From Croceivirga lutea (GTDB lineage Bacteria; Bacteroidota; Bacteroidia; Flavobacteriales; Flavobacteriaceae): 64,000 nucleotides of DNA. The position numbers and the translations under genes were made by a program. Shown in pieces: positions 1-8,889 of the stretch. Location: NCBI RefSeq assembly GCF_014235875.1, contig NZ_JACJUK010000006.1:1-64000 (forward strand), in the 5' to 3' direction. Below the pieces are notes generated by a model. That model was not told the DNA's origin and searched no databases. It worked only from the letters and a program-made list of their open reading frames with translations. Every line of letters begins with the position of its first letter. Within the stretch, counting starts at the first letter, position 1.

Positions 1-3000
1 TCGGCTGCGATAGTTACGCCTGTTAGTCCGCCATCATTGGTTACCGTTATTGCGATTTCTGAATCGGTTACCGCTACTCCATTTAAGGTATCGTTGGTAG
101 TTACATCACCGGCATCGCCGCCTGTATACCCATTTACACTTGATAATTCTGCTGGTGTGGTATCGTCTACGGCATCGATTATAGCTGCATCTACCGTTAC
201 GGTTGCAGTGGCTGTATCACAATTCGTCGGATTTAAGTTTTCACAGATTTGATATACTACGGCATAGCTTCCTGCTGGGGTACCTGCGGGTACACTCAAA
301 GTTCCGTCGGCTGCGATAGTTACCCCTGTTAGTCCGCCATCATTGGTTACTGAAATTGTTATCTCAGCATCGGTTACCGCTACGCCATTCAACGTATCGT
401 TGGTAGTTACATCACCGGCATCACCGCCTGTATACCCATTTACACTTGATAGTTCTGCTGGAGTGGCATCATCCACAGCATCGATTACCGCTGCATCTAC
501 CGTTACGGTTGCAGTGGCTGTATCACAATTTGTTGGATTTAAGTTTTCACAGATTTGGTATACTACGGCATAGCTTCCAGCTGGGGTACCTGCTGGTACA
601 CTTAAGGTGCCGTCTGCTCCGATAGTTACGCCTGTTAATCCGCCATCGTTCGTTACTGAAATGGTAATTTCCGAATCGGTTACGGCTACTCCATTTAAGG
701 TATCGTTGGTAGTTACATCACCGGCATCACCGCCTGTATACCCATTTACACTTGATAGGTCTGCTGGAGTGGCATCATCCACAGCATCGATTACCGCTGC
801 ATCTACCGTTACGCTTGCAGTGGCCGTATCACAATTCGTTGGATTTAAGTTTTCACAGATTTGATATACTACAGCATAGCTTCCGGCTGGAGTACCTGCG
901 GGTACACTTAAAGTGCCATCGGCTGCGATAGTTACGCCTGTTAGTCCGCCATCATTGGTTACTAAAATGGTTATCTCTGAATCGGTTACAGCTACTCCAT
1001 TTAAGGTATCGTTGGTAGTTACATCACCGGCATCACCGCCTGTATAGCCATTTACACTTGATAATTCTGCTGGAGTGGTATCGTCAATTGCATCAATCAC
1101 AGCTGCATCTACCGTTACGGTTGCTGTGGCTGTATCACAATTTGTTGGATTTAAGTTTTCACAGATTTGGTATACTACGGCATAGCTTCCGGCTGAGGTA
1201 CCTGCTGGTACACTCAAAGTGCCATCGGCTGCGATAGTTACGCCTGTTAGTCCGCCATCATTGGTTACCGTTATTGCGATTTCTGAATCGGTTACCGCTA
1301 CTCCATTTAAGGTATCGTTGGTAGTTACATCACCGGCATCGCCGCCTGTATACCCATTTACACTTGATAATTCTGCTGGTGTGGTATCGTCTACGGCATC
1401 GATTATAGCTGCATCTACCGTTACGGTTGCAGTGGCTGTATCACAATTCGTCGGATTTAAGTTTTCACAGATTTGATATACTACGGCATAGCTTCCTGCT
1501 GGGGTACCTGCGGGTACACTCAAAGTTCCGTCGGCTGCGATAGTTACCCCTGTTAGTCCGCCATCATTGGTTACTGAAATTGTTATCTCAGCATCGGTTA
1601 CCGCTACGCCATTCAACGTATCGTTGGTAGTTACATCACCGGCATCACCGCCTGTATACCCATTTACACTTGATAGTTCTGCTGGAGTGGCATCATCCAC
1701 AGCATCGATTACCGCTGCATCTACCGTTACCGTTGCAGTGGCTGTATCGCAATTGGTCGGATTTAAATTTTCACAGATTTGATATACTACGGCATAGCTT
1801 CCGGCTGGGGTACCTGCGGGTACACTCAAAGTTCCATCGGCTGCGATAGTTACCCCTGTTAGTCCGCCATCATTGGTTACTGAAATTGTTATCTCTGAAT
1901 CGGTTACAGCTACTCCATTTAAGGTATCGTTTGTGGTTACATCACCGGCATCACCACCTGTATAGCCATTTACACTTGATAGTTCTGCTGGAGTGGTATC
2001 ATCCACAGCATCGATTACCGCTGCATCTACCGTTACGGTTGCAGTGGCTGTATCGCAATTTGTTGGATTTAAATTTTCACAGATTTGATATACTACGGCA
2101 TAGCTTCCGGCTGGGGTACCTGCGGGTACACTCAAAGTGCCATCCGCTGCGATAGTTACGCCTGTTAATCCGCCATCATTGGTTACTGAAATTGTTATCT
2201 CTGAATCGGTTACCGCTACTCCATTTAAGGTATCGTTGGTAGTTACATCACCAGCATCACCGCCTGTATAGCCATTTACTGAACTTAGTTCCGCCGGAGT
2301 GGCATCATCCACAGCATCGATTACCGCTGCATCTACCGTTACAGTTGCTGTGGCCGTATCACAATTCGTGGGGTTTAAGTTTTCACAGATTTGATATACT
2401 ACGGCATAGCTTCCGGCTGGGGTACCTGCGGGTACACTCAAAGTTCCGTCGGCTGCGATAGTTACGCCTGTTAGTCCGCCATCGTTGGTTACCGTTATTG
2501 CGATTTCAGAATCGGTTACCGCTACACCATTTAAGGTATCGTTGGTAGTTACATCACCGGCATCACCGCCTGTATACCCATTTACACTTGATAATTCTGC
2601 TGGTGTGGCATCATCCACAGCATCGATTACCGCTGCATCTACCGTTACGCTTGCAGTGGCCGTATCACAATTCGTTGGATTTAAGTTTTCACAGATTTGA
2701 TATACTACGGCATAGCTTCCGGCTGGGGTGCCTGCTGGTACACTTAAGGTTCCGTCTGCTGCGATAGCTACGCCTGTCAATCCACCATCATTGGTTACGG
2801 TAATTGCGATTTCGGAATCGGTTACCGCTACACCATTCAAGGTATCGTTGGTGGTTACATCACCGGCATCGCCGCCTGTATAGCCATTTACTGAACTTAG
2901 TTCTGCTGGAGTAGCATCTGCTGTCGCATCGATTACCGCTGCGTCTACCGTTACGGTTGCTGTGGCTGTATCGCAATTGGTCGGATTTAAATTTTCACAG

Positions 3001-3060
3001 ATTTGATATACTACGGCATAGCTTCCGGCTGGGGTACCTGCGGGTACAGATAAAGTTCCA
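1..3060. repeat. Ten in-frame tandem 306-bp coding repeats
   Basis: The landmark tcggctgcgatagttac recurs (with small changes) at 1, 307, 613, 919, 1225, 1531, 1837, 2143, 2449, 2755 and 3061, an exact 306-bp spacing that equals 102 codons. The unit starting at 3061 is clearly diverged and marks the N-terminal edge of the array. The array continues past the left edge. It lies inside the choice-of-anchor L protein gene. Confidence 0.97.
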
Positions 3061-4484
3061 TCGGCTGCGATAGTTACCCCTGTTAGTCCGCCATTGTTGG
3101 TTACTGAAATTGTTATCTCAGCATCATTGACGGGATTTCCATCACTAGTATCGTTCGCAGTTACATCTCCTGCATTCCCACCAGCGTATCCGTTTACACT
3201 TGCCAAATCGGCTGGGGTAGCATCACTATTAGCTACCAAAACCATTGGAATTGCATTACATGATGAAGGCGCCGTACCCGCATTAGACTCATTAAAAGTA
3301 CAGCCTACCTCCGCGGAGAATGTAGCTGTTAAATCAATTGGCCCACCATCAGCAGCAAATTGCACATTCGTAAATGTGTGCGGAGATGTTAATCCTGCAA
3401 CCGAAACGGATGCTGTACCATCGCCTGTTAAATCTAATGTTCCTGTAGTAGGTGCACCTACAAAACTTACAGTAACATCCGCTGTAAAAAAGTCGTCTGA
3501 GGCAGTAGTTGGAGTTCCATTATCATTGCAAGTAGATAGATTTGAAGTGGCTATAGCTGAAATATTACAGGCTTCAGAAGCTGAAATCTGATTAACGAAC
3601 ACCCCTGAATCTAAAGAGGCATCCCCTGTATCGGCAAGAGCCATTTTAAATCGGTAGGTATTGCCTGGAACTAGTCCGGCAAAAGTACCTGTAAATTCAT
3701 TAGTCAAACCATTATATTCGGTTACCACTGTAAATGGTCCTGAATTTGTATTACAAGCACCAGGTCCTGGTGGTGTTACAATATCATGTCCATTATTGAT
3801 AAAGTGTACGGTTTGACTTAAATCTGCTGGTGCAGGAAAAGAAGGTTGATTACAACCTAAATATCCCCCATTAACACTATTTACTGCTACCGCATTACTC
3901 GTACCTGGTACAATAGCAATGTTTTGAGTTCCAGTAATTCCCGGTCCGGAAATAAAAAAACCAAAAATGTCATTAAAAACTGTTCCCACATAATCAGGAT
4001 ACTCATCAGAGCCAAATTGATAAGTGACTTGTAAATCTTCAAATCCAGGGTCTATAGTAACGTCAAATGAAAATACAATTACATCAAAATTAGCGGTGGC
4101 ATCAATGGCAACTATATCAGAATCATTATAATTTACAGGCCCCGGTGCGTCAACTGTTGCCTGTACACCACTGTTGTTCGGAAAAGCAGCTGTACCGTTA
4201 GGTCCAAATGCTTGTGCCATACTTCCTGTGGTTAATGCTACCCCTGCATCAATTTGAAAATTCCCTCCGGTAACACCATTAGAAAAAATACCAATTTGAG
4301 TAGCCCTATCCCCTGCTTCTAAGGTTGGATTACTTAAGGTTACACCCGGTCCATCTAATTGGTTTAGCAAATCAGTATTACTAGAACCGGCTGTAAATGT
4401 TGCTTGACCGTATACTAATACGCCGCAGCATAAGAATAAAAGTGTTAGCGCGGGTTTAGAGAAGAATCGTTTATAGATTTTCAT
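1..4484 (-). CDS. Giant secreted repeat protein with choice-of-anchor L domain (partial, 5' end present)
   Basis: Start ATG and a Sec signal peptide (about residues 1-27, ending in LVYGQ) are present; the frame stays open to the left edge, so at least 1494 residues are encoded and the C-terminus is missing. Residues ~30-300 match the choice-of-anchor L family: FGSDEYPDYV near residue 157, FNDIFGFFISGPG, VPGTSNAVAVNSVN, and a late DSGVF motif. Residues ~306-409 form one Cys-containing beta domain. From ~410 onward come tandem units of 102 residues with a hallmark QICENLNPTNCDTAT (two Cys, probably a disulfide) and GDAGDVTTNDT. Eleven units are visible; the first is divergent. Such proteins in Bacteroidota are usually exported by T9SS with a C-terminal signal, which would lie outside the window. 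A cell-surface adhesin role is inferred, not shown. Confidence 0.85.
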   Translation of the reverse strand, partial: MKIYKRFFSKPALTLLFLCCGVLVYGQATFTAGSSNTDLLNQLDGPGVTLSNPTLEAGDRATQIGIFSNGVTGGNFQIDAGVALTTGSMAQAFGPNGTAAFPNNSGVQATVDAPGPVNYNDSDIVAIDATANFDVIVFSFDVTIDPGFEDLQVTYQFGSDEYPDYVGTVFNDIFGFFISGPGITGTQNIAIVPGTSNAVAVNSVNGGYLGCNQPSFPAPADLSQTVHFINNGHDIVTPPGPGACNTNSGPFTVVTEYNGLTNEFTGTFAGLVPGNTYRFKMALADTGDASLDSGVFVNQISASEACNISAIATSNLSTCNDNGTPTTASDDFFTADVTVSFVGAPTTGTLDLTGDGTASVSVAGLTSPHTFTNVQFAADGGPIDLTATFSAEVGCTFNESNAGTAPSSCNAIPMVLVANSDATPADLASVNGYAGGNAGDVTANDTSDGNPVNDAEITISVTNNGGLTGVTIAADGTLSVPAGTPAGSYAVVYQICENLNPTNCDTATATVTVDAAVIDATADATPAELSSVNGYTGGDAGDVTTNDTLNGVAVTDSEIAITVTNDGGLTGVAIAADGTLSVPAGTPAGSYAVVYQICENLNPTNCDTATASVTVDAAVIDAVDDATPAELSSVNGYTGGDAGDVTTNDTLNGVAVTDSEIAITVTNDGGLTGVTIAADGTLSVPAGTPAGSYAVVYQICENLNPTNCDTATATVTVDAAVIDAVDDATPAELSSVNGYTGGDAGDVTTNDTLNGVAVTDSEITISVTNDGGLTGVTIAADGTLSVPAGTPAGSYAVVYQICENLNPTNCDTATATVTVDAAVIDAVDDTTPAELSSVNGYTGGDAGDVTTNDTLNGVAVTDSEITISVTNDGGLTGVTIAADGTLSVPAGTPAGSYAVVYQICENLNPTNCDTATATVTVDAAVIDAVDDATPAELSSVNGYTGGDAGDVTTNDTLNGVAVTDAEITISVTNDGGLTGVTIAADGTLSVPAGTPAGSYAVVYQICENLNPTNCDTATATVTVDAAIIDAVDDTTPAELSSVNGYTGGDAGDVTTNDTLNGVAVTDSEIAITVTNDGGLTGVTIAADGTLSVPAGTSAGSYAVVYQICENLNPTNCDTATATVTVDAAVIDAIDDTTPAELSSVNGYTGGDAGDVTTNDTLNGVAVTDSEITILVTNDGGLTGVTIAADGTLSVPAGTPAGSYAVVYQICENLNPTNCDTATASVTVDAAVIDAVDDATPADLSSVNGYTGGDAGDVTTNDTLNGVAVTDSEITISVTNDGGLTGVTIGADGTLSVPAGTPAGSYAVVYQICENLNPTNCDTATATVTVDAAVIDAVDDATPAELSSVNGYTGGDAGDVTTNDTLNGVAVTDAEITISVTNDGGLTGVTIAADGTLSVPAGTPAGSYAVVYQICENLNPTNCDTATATVTVDAAIIDAVDDTTPAELSSVNGYTGGDAGDVTTNDTLNGVAVTDSEIAITVTNDGGLTGVTIAA

Positions 4485-4960
4485 AATGGTTTTATAGTTA
4501 AAGTGGCTATTTGTTTATAAATTTTTATTGCGAGAATTTTATTTTTATACAGCTTCTAGTTGTTCCGCAAAAACTTAGTGTAAGTGTATTTGGGGGTGTT
4601 TTTAGAAGTGTTAAGTTTATTTAATTCTACAGCTATTTCCTATATCTACTATGATATTTCAAATGTATCTTACCCCATTAGATTCCTTTTACTAATTGTT
4701 GTGAAGCCTAGCAGAAATGTTGTAAATCATTACAAAACACGATATGAGCTACTTTTGTATTTGTAATCTTTTTCTTTCAGTCTTGCGAATCTACTCTAAA
4801 CGCCTCAAAACCTTGATATTAGAGGGATAACCACCGTTTATCTATCGCTATTAGTGCACTAAATGAAGATTAACTGACAAATTAATGCATTTAAGAGCAC
4901 GCTGCCACTATCGATAAATGGCAGGCAAAATGTTGAGAAATAATCAATTTCGATGAATGG
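4485..4960. other. Intergenic region, no gene recognised
   Basis: This AT-rich 476-bp stretch separates the repeat protein from the first Wzi-family gene. It should hold the promoter of the repeat protein, but no convincing TANNTTTG box was found. A weak inverted repeat CTGCCA/TGGCAG (4902-4907 and 4919-4924) lies downstream of the Wzi gene but has no T-tract, so it is not called a terminator. A GTG-initiated 60-codon frame on the plus strand was judged spurious. Confidence 0.6.
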
Positions 4961-6337
4961 TTACTTCTGAAGCGACGAACGGTATTTTAAAGAAAATAAC
5001 ACCGCATATACATCTTCAAAAGTATCGCTATTGTCCATAGCTAAAGAAAGGCCAGCACTGATTTCTGTACTTAATTGGTAACGACTTTCCAGATAGGCGT
5101 GTAGTACCGTTTCGGCAGCTAAATTGGTTAACGGACTTTCAGGAAAATATGGATTTAATCTCGTGCCTTGATTTTCGGCATAAGAGAATAACCCCTTAAA
5201 TGAAATTTTATCAGTGGCTGCATAGGCTCCAAAATGATGCGCTTGTACTAAATTATTTACAATTCCCCTACCATCAGGTCTTGGTAACATAAAAGGTAAT
5301 CCAATTGTTTTTCCATGATAGGTCCAACCTGAAACATACTTCCCGTTGTTAAAATAATTATCTCCTCCTCTATTTTCAGCAAAACCACTTTGATTATTGG
5401 TTTGCACATATTCGTACAACAAACCTTTAACAAAGTTATTGTTAGGCAACCCTAAAAACACCCCCCAAACCCCATCTGGAAAAGCGGCAAACTCTCGTCC
5501 AGAGCTATCTTCAAACAGATTCTGGTGATACAATTCTAAATTCAAATGTTCAAATTGTTTTTTGTAGTGTAAATGGTACGACCCAATATGATTACCCACG
5601 GCATTAGCTTGGTCTGCAACTCGAGCAGTTTCTCCTCCTTGTTTGCCTACAAAAACGCGCCAATAATCTACCAAAGCGGCCGGTTCTTTACCGTCGGGTG
5701 AGGTACCTCCCCATTGCGCGTAGTGGTATACCCCAGCAGTCAACGACGCTTTGGGTGTAAACGTCCATTTAAAACTTAGATTTTTATGATGTACCATAGT
5801 ATTTTCTACTACACGGTCATCTGTCAACCAATAATTAGCAATTCCGGCTTGTATACCGAGCCAATCCCATATTTTTCCAAAACTGGTCATTTGAACGCTT
5901 ACCCCTGGTAAAGCTCGAGCATTATTACTTCGTAAAATATCACCATTAGTGCTCGATAGGCCAAGTAACCGTTCTTCATCGGGTTTTGCCCCTGCTACAA
6001 AAGCTACTCTGTTTAATTGTAGCGCTGCATAGGCGGTATTTAATCGGGGTTGGGTACTGAGTAACGGACTATAATCTAAGAAGGTTTCCAGTCCAAAACT
6101 ATAGCTATTTTTTTCTGTGTATTGTTTTTGGTAGTTACCGCCTACTACGGCTAAAAAATCAGTGTTCGCGCTAATTCGTCCTTGGGTGATATTTTGTTGA
6201 TAGAACGGATTTTGCCCTTCGCCAGCAATGCCTAACAACTCCCCATAAACCGTGTATGACTCCTGTGCTTGGGTGAGCATTAGACTACAAACCGCAAAAA
6301 AGCTCAAAAAGAAAGTAGGTAACCGTTGGTTGTTCAT
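4961..6337 (-). CDS. Capsule assembly Wzi family protein (copy 1)
   Basis: 458 residues with a signal peptide (about 1-25, cleavage near TQAQES). The sequence matches the Wzi-like outer-membrane beta-barrel family (Caps_assemb_Wzi): GLSSTNGDILRSNNARALPG, MVHHKNL, HYAQWGGTSPDG and SSGREFAAFPDGVWG are shared almost word for word with the neighbouring paralogue. Wzi proteins act in the outer membrane and help tether or assemble capsular polysaccharide at the surface. Together with the paralogue it closes the 3' end of the polysaccharide locus. The exact polymer bound cannot be read from sequence. Confidence 0.88.
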   Translation of the reverse strand: MNNQRLPTFFLSFFAVCSLMLTQAQESYTVYGELLGIAGEGQNPFYQQNITQGRISANTDFLAVVGGNYQKQYTEKNSYSFGLETFLDYSPLLSTQPRLNTAYAALQLNRVAFVAGAKPDEERLLGLSSTNGDILRSNNARALPGVSVQMTSFGKIWDWLGIQAGIANYWLTDDRVVENTMVHHKNLSFKWTFTPKASLTAGVYHYAQWGGTSPDGKEPAALVDYWRVFVGKQGGETARVADQANAVGNHIGSYHLHYKKQFEHLNLELYHQNLFEDSSGREFAAFPDGVWGVFLGLPNNNFVKGLLYEYVQTNNQSGFAENRGGDNYFNNGKYVSGWTYHGKTIGLPFMLPRPDGRGIVNNLVQAHHFGAYAATDKISFKGLFSYAENQGTRLNPYFPESPLTNLAAETVLHAYLESRYQLSTEISAGLSLAMDNSDTFEDVYAVLFSLKYRSSLQK

Positions 6338-6625
6338 TGGTCTTGAGTGTTCAAAAAACTTAGAACGAAGATACTAAGCTTCACCCAATTTTAACCCGAA
6401 TTATGCATTAGAAAATTTATTACCACTTGGTGTTCATTTGGATAAAAATTTATCAAATCGAGTGAATTTCCGTTAGTCGAGCATAGCCGAAACCAGGAAA
6501 TTTATATTCAGAATGAGCATTGTTGCGGCAAAAACTTGTTCTTGATACTTTCCCATTTTGGGACAACTCAAACAGACAGTTTTTCAGTTACCATTCATTC
6601 GAAACGCACCACGGGTCATTACTAG
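6338..6625. other. Spacer between the two Wzi-family genes
   Basis: No gene is seen. A 7-bp inverted repeat AATTTCC/GGAAATT (6465-6471 and 6496-6502) encloses tcgagcatagccgaaac, which resembles the degenerate centre of the dispersed hairpin repeats found around 8.4-8.9 kb. It may be a decayed copy; this is a weak resemblance by eye. Confidence 0.35.
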
Positions 6626-8053
6626 TTAATCGTATTCGGGCTCAAAGTCTAAATAGCCCGTATAATAACGATGACGCTTTGCTATTTTATAGGTAATTCC
6701 CCCCAAAACAGCATAGGTGTTCGAAAAATTCATTCCATCAAAATCGCCAGCTGTAGTCAGATGCAATTTTAAATTGGTATTCCAATGGTAGGTGCCTCCC
6801 AATTGCAAATAGGCTACTTTTTGGGTATCTACAAACCGTTCTCTCGATAAGCCTTCGTTCGTAGCAAAACTAGCCATAGCTCTTAATTGTAGTCCACCCG
6901 ATTCGCCCATCACTCCAAAATGATGCGCTTTTACCATATTATTAGCTATACCTACACCATCTGCATTGGGGCGTATAAAAGGGATGCCGATAGTTCTGCC
7001 ATAATGCGTCCAACCCGATTGGTATACCGTACTATTAAAATAATCGTCGTGTCCGCGTTCTGGGCGCACTCCACTTTGCCAATTGGTTTGTACATATTCA
7101 TACAACACACCTTTAAGTACTGATTTTGAAGGCAATTGCCAAAACACCCCCCATAATCCGTCAGGAAACGTATGTCCTTCTCTACCTGAACTATCTTCAA
7201 ACAACGATTGGTAATAGACATCAAAAGCACTGCCTTTTAACTGTTGGTGGTAAGCAATGCGGTAAGACCCTAAATGATTACCTGTACGTTCTTCCCCAGG
7301 AGCAAGTACTGTACCTTCACCATTTTTAATAAATAATACATCTGTAAATGCCCCTAAACCACCCGGTAAATTGCCCTGTGATTCTGAGGTTCCACCCCAC
7401 TGTGCATAGTGATGCGCCCCTAAAGTTAAACGCGCATTCGGATTCAGTTTAAAAGTGAATTCTAGATTTTTATGATGTACCATAGCACCGTCTACAAATC
7501 GGTCATCAGTATGCCAATAGTTCGCAAAACCACCGCTCACGCCAAACCAAGTATTTAGGTAAATGGGTTTTGATGTAAAGATTTCCAAACCGGGCATTGG
7601 TCGGGCATTGTTACTCCATAAAATATCACCATTGGTGCTCGATAAGCCTAGGTATTTTTCTTTTCGTGGTCGTGCGCCCGCTGCTATACTCACCTCATCC
7701 CAGTCTAATTGGGCAAAATAAGTGCTAAAACGTGGGATTAATTGTTGTTGGGAATCAAAATCGATAAACGAGGATATGCCCACCTTTAAAAAGCGACCTT
7801 CAGTTAAAAATTGATTGTAATTGTATTGTAAAATAGAGAGGGCATCAGTATCGTTAGAACGTTGCCCTAAGGTATTGGCTGCTGTCCAAAACGGATTTTG
7901 CAATTTGGCTGCAATTGCCGATTGTTCAAAAGAACCGCGGTGACGGTATTGTGCTGAGCTTAATCCCATTCCGAATAGGAACACTAAAATAAATAGGTTG
8001 TAGGTTCTCAATGGTATGGTTTCTAGTTTTTTTCGTGTTTTAAATTTTTGCAT
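6626..8053 (-). CDS. Capsule assembly Wzi family protein (copy 2)
   Basis: 475 residues with an N-terminal hydrophobic stretch (~18-34, ending LSSAQ) serving as signal peptide; an unusually long basic N-region (MQKFKTRKKLET) precedes it. It contains the Wzi family signatures GLSSTNGDILWSNNARPMPG, WHTDDRFVDGAMVHHKNLEF, HHYAQWGGTS and SSGREGHTFPDGLWGVFW. It is a tandem paralogue of the next gene downstream, clearly diverged (roughly half the aligned positions by eye), so the duplication is old. Expected location is the outer membrane, in capsule or exopolysaccharide anchoring. Confidence 0.88.
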   Translation of the reverse strand: MQKFKTRKKLETIPLRTYNLFILVFLFGMGLSSAQYRHRGSFEQSAIAAKLQNPFWTAANTLGQRSNDTDALSILQYNYNQFLTEGRFLKVGISSFIDFDSQQQLIPRFSTYFAQLDWDEVSIAAGARPRKEKYLGLSSTNGDILWSNNARPMPGLEIFTSKPIYLNTWFGVSGGFANYWHTDDRFVDGAMVHHKNLEFTFKLNPNARLTLGAHHYAQWGGTSESQGNLPGGLGAFTDVLFIKNGEGTVLAPGEERTGNHLGSYRIAYHQQLKGSAFDVYYQSLFEDSSGREGHTFPDGLWGVFWQLPSKSVLKGVLYEYVQTNWQSGVRPERGHDDYFNSTVYQSGWTHYGRTIGIPFIRPNADGVGIANNMVKAHHFGVMGESGGLQLRAMASFATNEGLSRERFVDTQKVAYLQLGGTYHWNTNLKLHLTTAGDFDGMNFSNTYAVLGGITYKIAKRHRYYTGYLDFEPEYD

Positions 8054-8365
8054 TGGTTGTAGATTTGGACAACCTAGTAACGTTATTAGTTTGTAGTAAT
8101 TATCCTACTTTTTATTTTTTAGATGTACAGCACAATGTATAGTCATTTCTGGGGGTGAAATTCTAAATTGTCGTGGTAAAACGCCTTTTTACTACGTACT
8201 GGTTTTACTTACGACTTGTTTTCATTTTTAGATGTTTTAAACGATGTAGTTCATCGAAAAATCAGCCGCAAAATTATTGGGAATTGTAGGTCGTTAGTCG
8301 AGGGGGTTAAGGTTTTATGAGGAAGATATTAACAGAGGGAATACGAAAAAATACGTTTAAATTTT
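8054..8365. other. Intergenic region upstream of the Wzi gene pair, no gene recognised
   Basis: AT-rich sequence with no open frame of note. It presumably carries the promoter for the Wzi-family genes; no promoter with both expected elements was found. It ends at the first copy of the hairpin repeat that flanks the GIY-YIG nuclease gene. Confidence 0.5.
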
Positions 8366-8462
8366 AGATTTCTCAATTGTACTTAGACCTACTCATTTCG
8401 AAATGACTAATTAACTACTCCTTGTCATTTCGAACCGAAATAGAATGGAGTGTGAGAAATCT
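8366..8462. repeat. Palindromic ~97-bp repeat, copy 1 (left of GIY-YIG gene)
   Basis: The unit is bounded by a perfect 10-bp inverted repeat, AGATTTCTCA (8366-8375) and TGAGAAATCT (8453-8462). Inside are the perfect palindrome CATTTCGAAATG (8394-8405) and a second inverted pair TCGAAATGAC (8398-8407) / GTCATTTCGA (8424-8433). The same arrangement recurs at 8785-8880. Confidence 0.9.
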
Positions 8463-8467
8463 AAATA

Positions 8468-8767
8468 TTAGAAAACTTCGCTGTTTAAAAAGTCCCACTT
8501 TGGATTGAATTCGTTGATTAGATTTTCCTTTTTTTCTCTTCTCCATTTTTTAAGTTCCTTTTCTCTTAAAATTGCTAAAGGCATAGAATCGAAAATTTCA
8601 TAATAAATCAGATAGACACAATTGTATTTACCCGCAAAACTATTTTTACCATTTAAACTATCAAACTCATGCTGTGATAATCGTTGTTGTAAATTACCTG
8701 TTACTCCAACGTACAAAGTAGTCTTATTTTTATTCGTTAAAATATAAACATAGTAACACTTAGACAT
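8468..8767 (-). CDS. Small GIY-YIG nuclease (UPF0213/YhbQ-like) inside a repeat pair
   Basis: 99 residues from the ATG at 8767; a TTG two codons upstream is also possible but ATG is preferred. The fold is a stand-alone GIY-YIG domain: YVYIL (6-10), LYVGV (18-22), Arg29, His33, Glu in REKE (68-71) and NPKWDF (88-93). All expected catalytic positions appear intact. The family is a small structure-specific nuclease superfamily whose cellular role is mostly unknown. The gene fits with only a few bases to spare between two copies of a palindromic repeat, which suggests that gene and repeats form one element. It separates the Wzi genes from the Wzc-type kinase gene. Confidence 0.85.
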   Translation of the reverse strand: MSKCYYVYILTNKNKTTLYVGVTGNLQQRLSQHEFDSLNGKNSFAGKYNCVYLIYYEIFDSMPLAILREKELKKWRREKKENLINEFNPKWDFLNSEVF

Positions 8768-8784
8768 GCTCAAATATAAAAATA

Positions 8785-8880
8785 GGATTTCTCAATCGCA
8801 GCTAAGGCTACTCATTTCGAAATGACTAATTAACTACTTACTGGCATTTAGAACCGGAAGAAAATGTAGCTTGAGAAATA
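8785..8880. repeat. Palindromic ~97-bp repeat, copy 2 (right of GIY-YIG gene)
   Basis: Direct repeat of the 8366-8462 unit: it begins GGATTTCTCA, contains the identical core ctactcatttcgaaatgac followed by taattaactact, and ends TTGAGAAATA. The central palindrome is at 8813-8824. Its outer and right-hand arms are less perfect than in copy 1, suggesting decay. It ends about 10 bp before the stop codon of the tyrosine kinase gene. Confidence 0.88.
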
Positions 8881-8889
8881 ACTCGAAAA

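Noticed and set aside
37-3591. A series of 71-165 codon plus-strand frames in the adhesin array
   Set aside because: They recur with the 306-bp repeat and are antisense to the continuous minus-strand repeat protein; they reflect repeat composition only.
4584-4766. A 60-codon GTG-initiated plus-strand frame in the intergenic region
   Set aside because: No RBS, domain or conserved composition; the sequence is AT-rich spacer.
4902-4924. Possible terminator CTGCCA/TGGCAG after the first Wzi-family gene
   Set aside because: Only six pairs with an 11-nt loop and no T-tract on the relevant strand.
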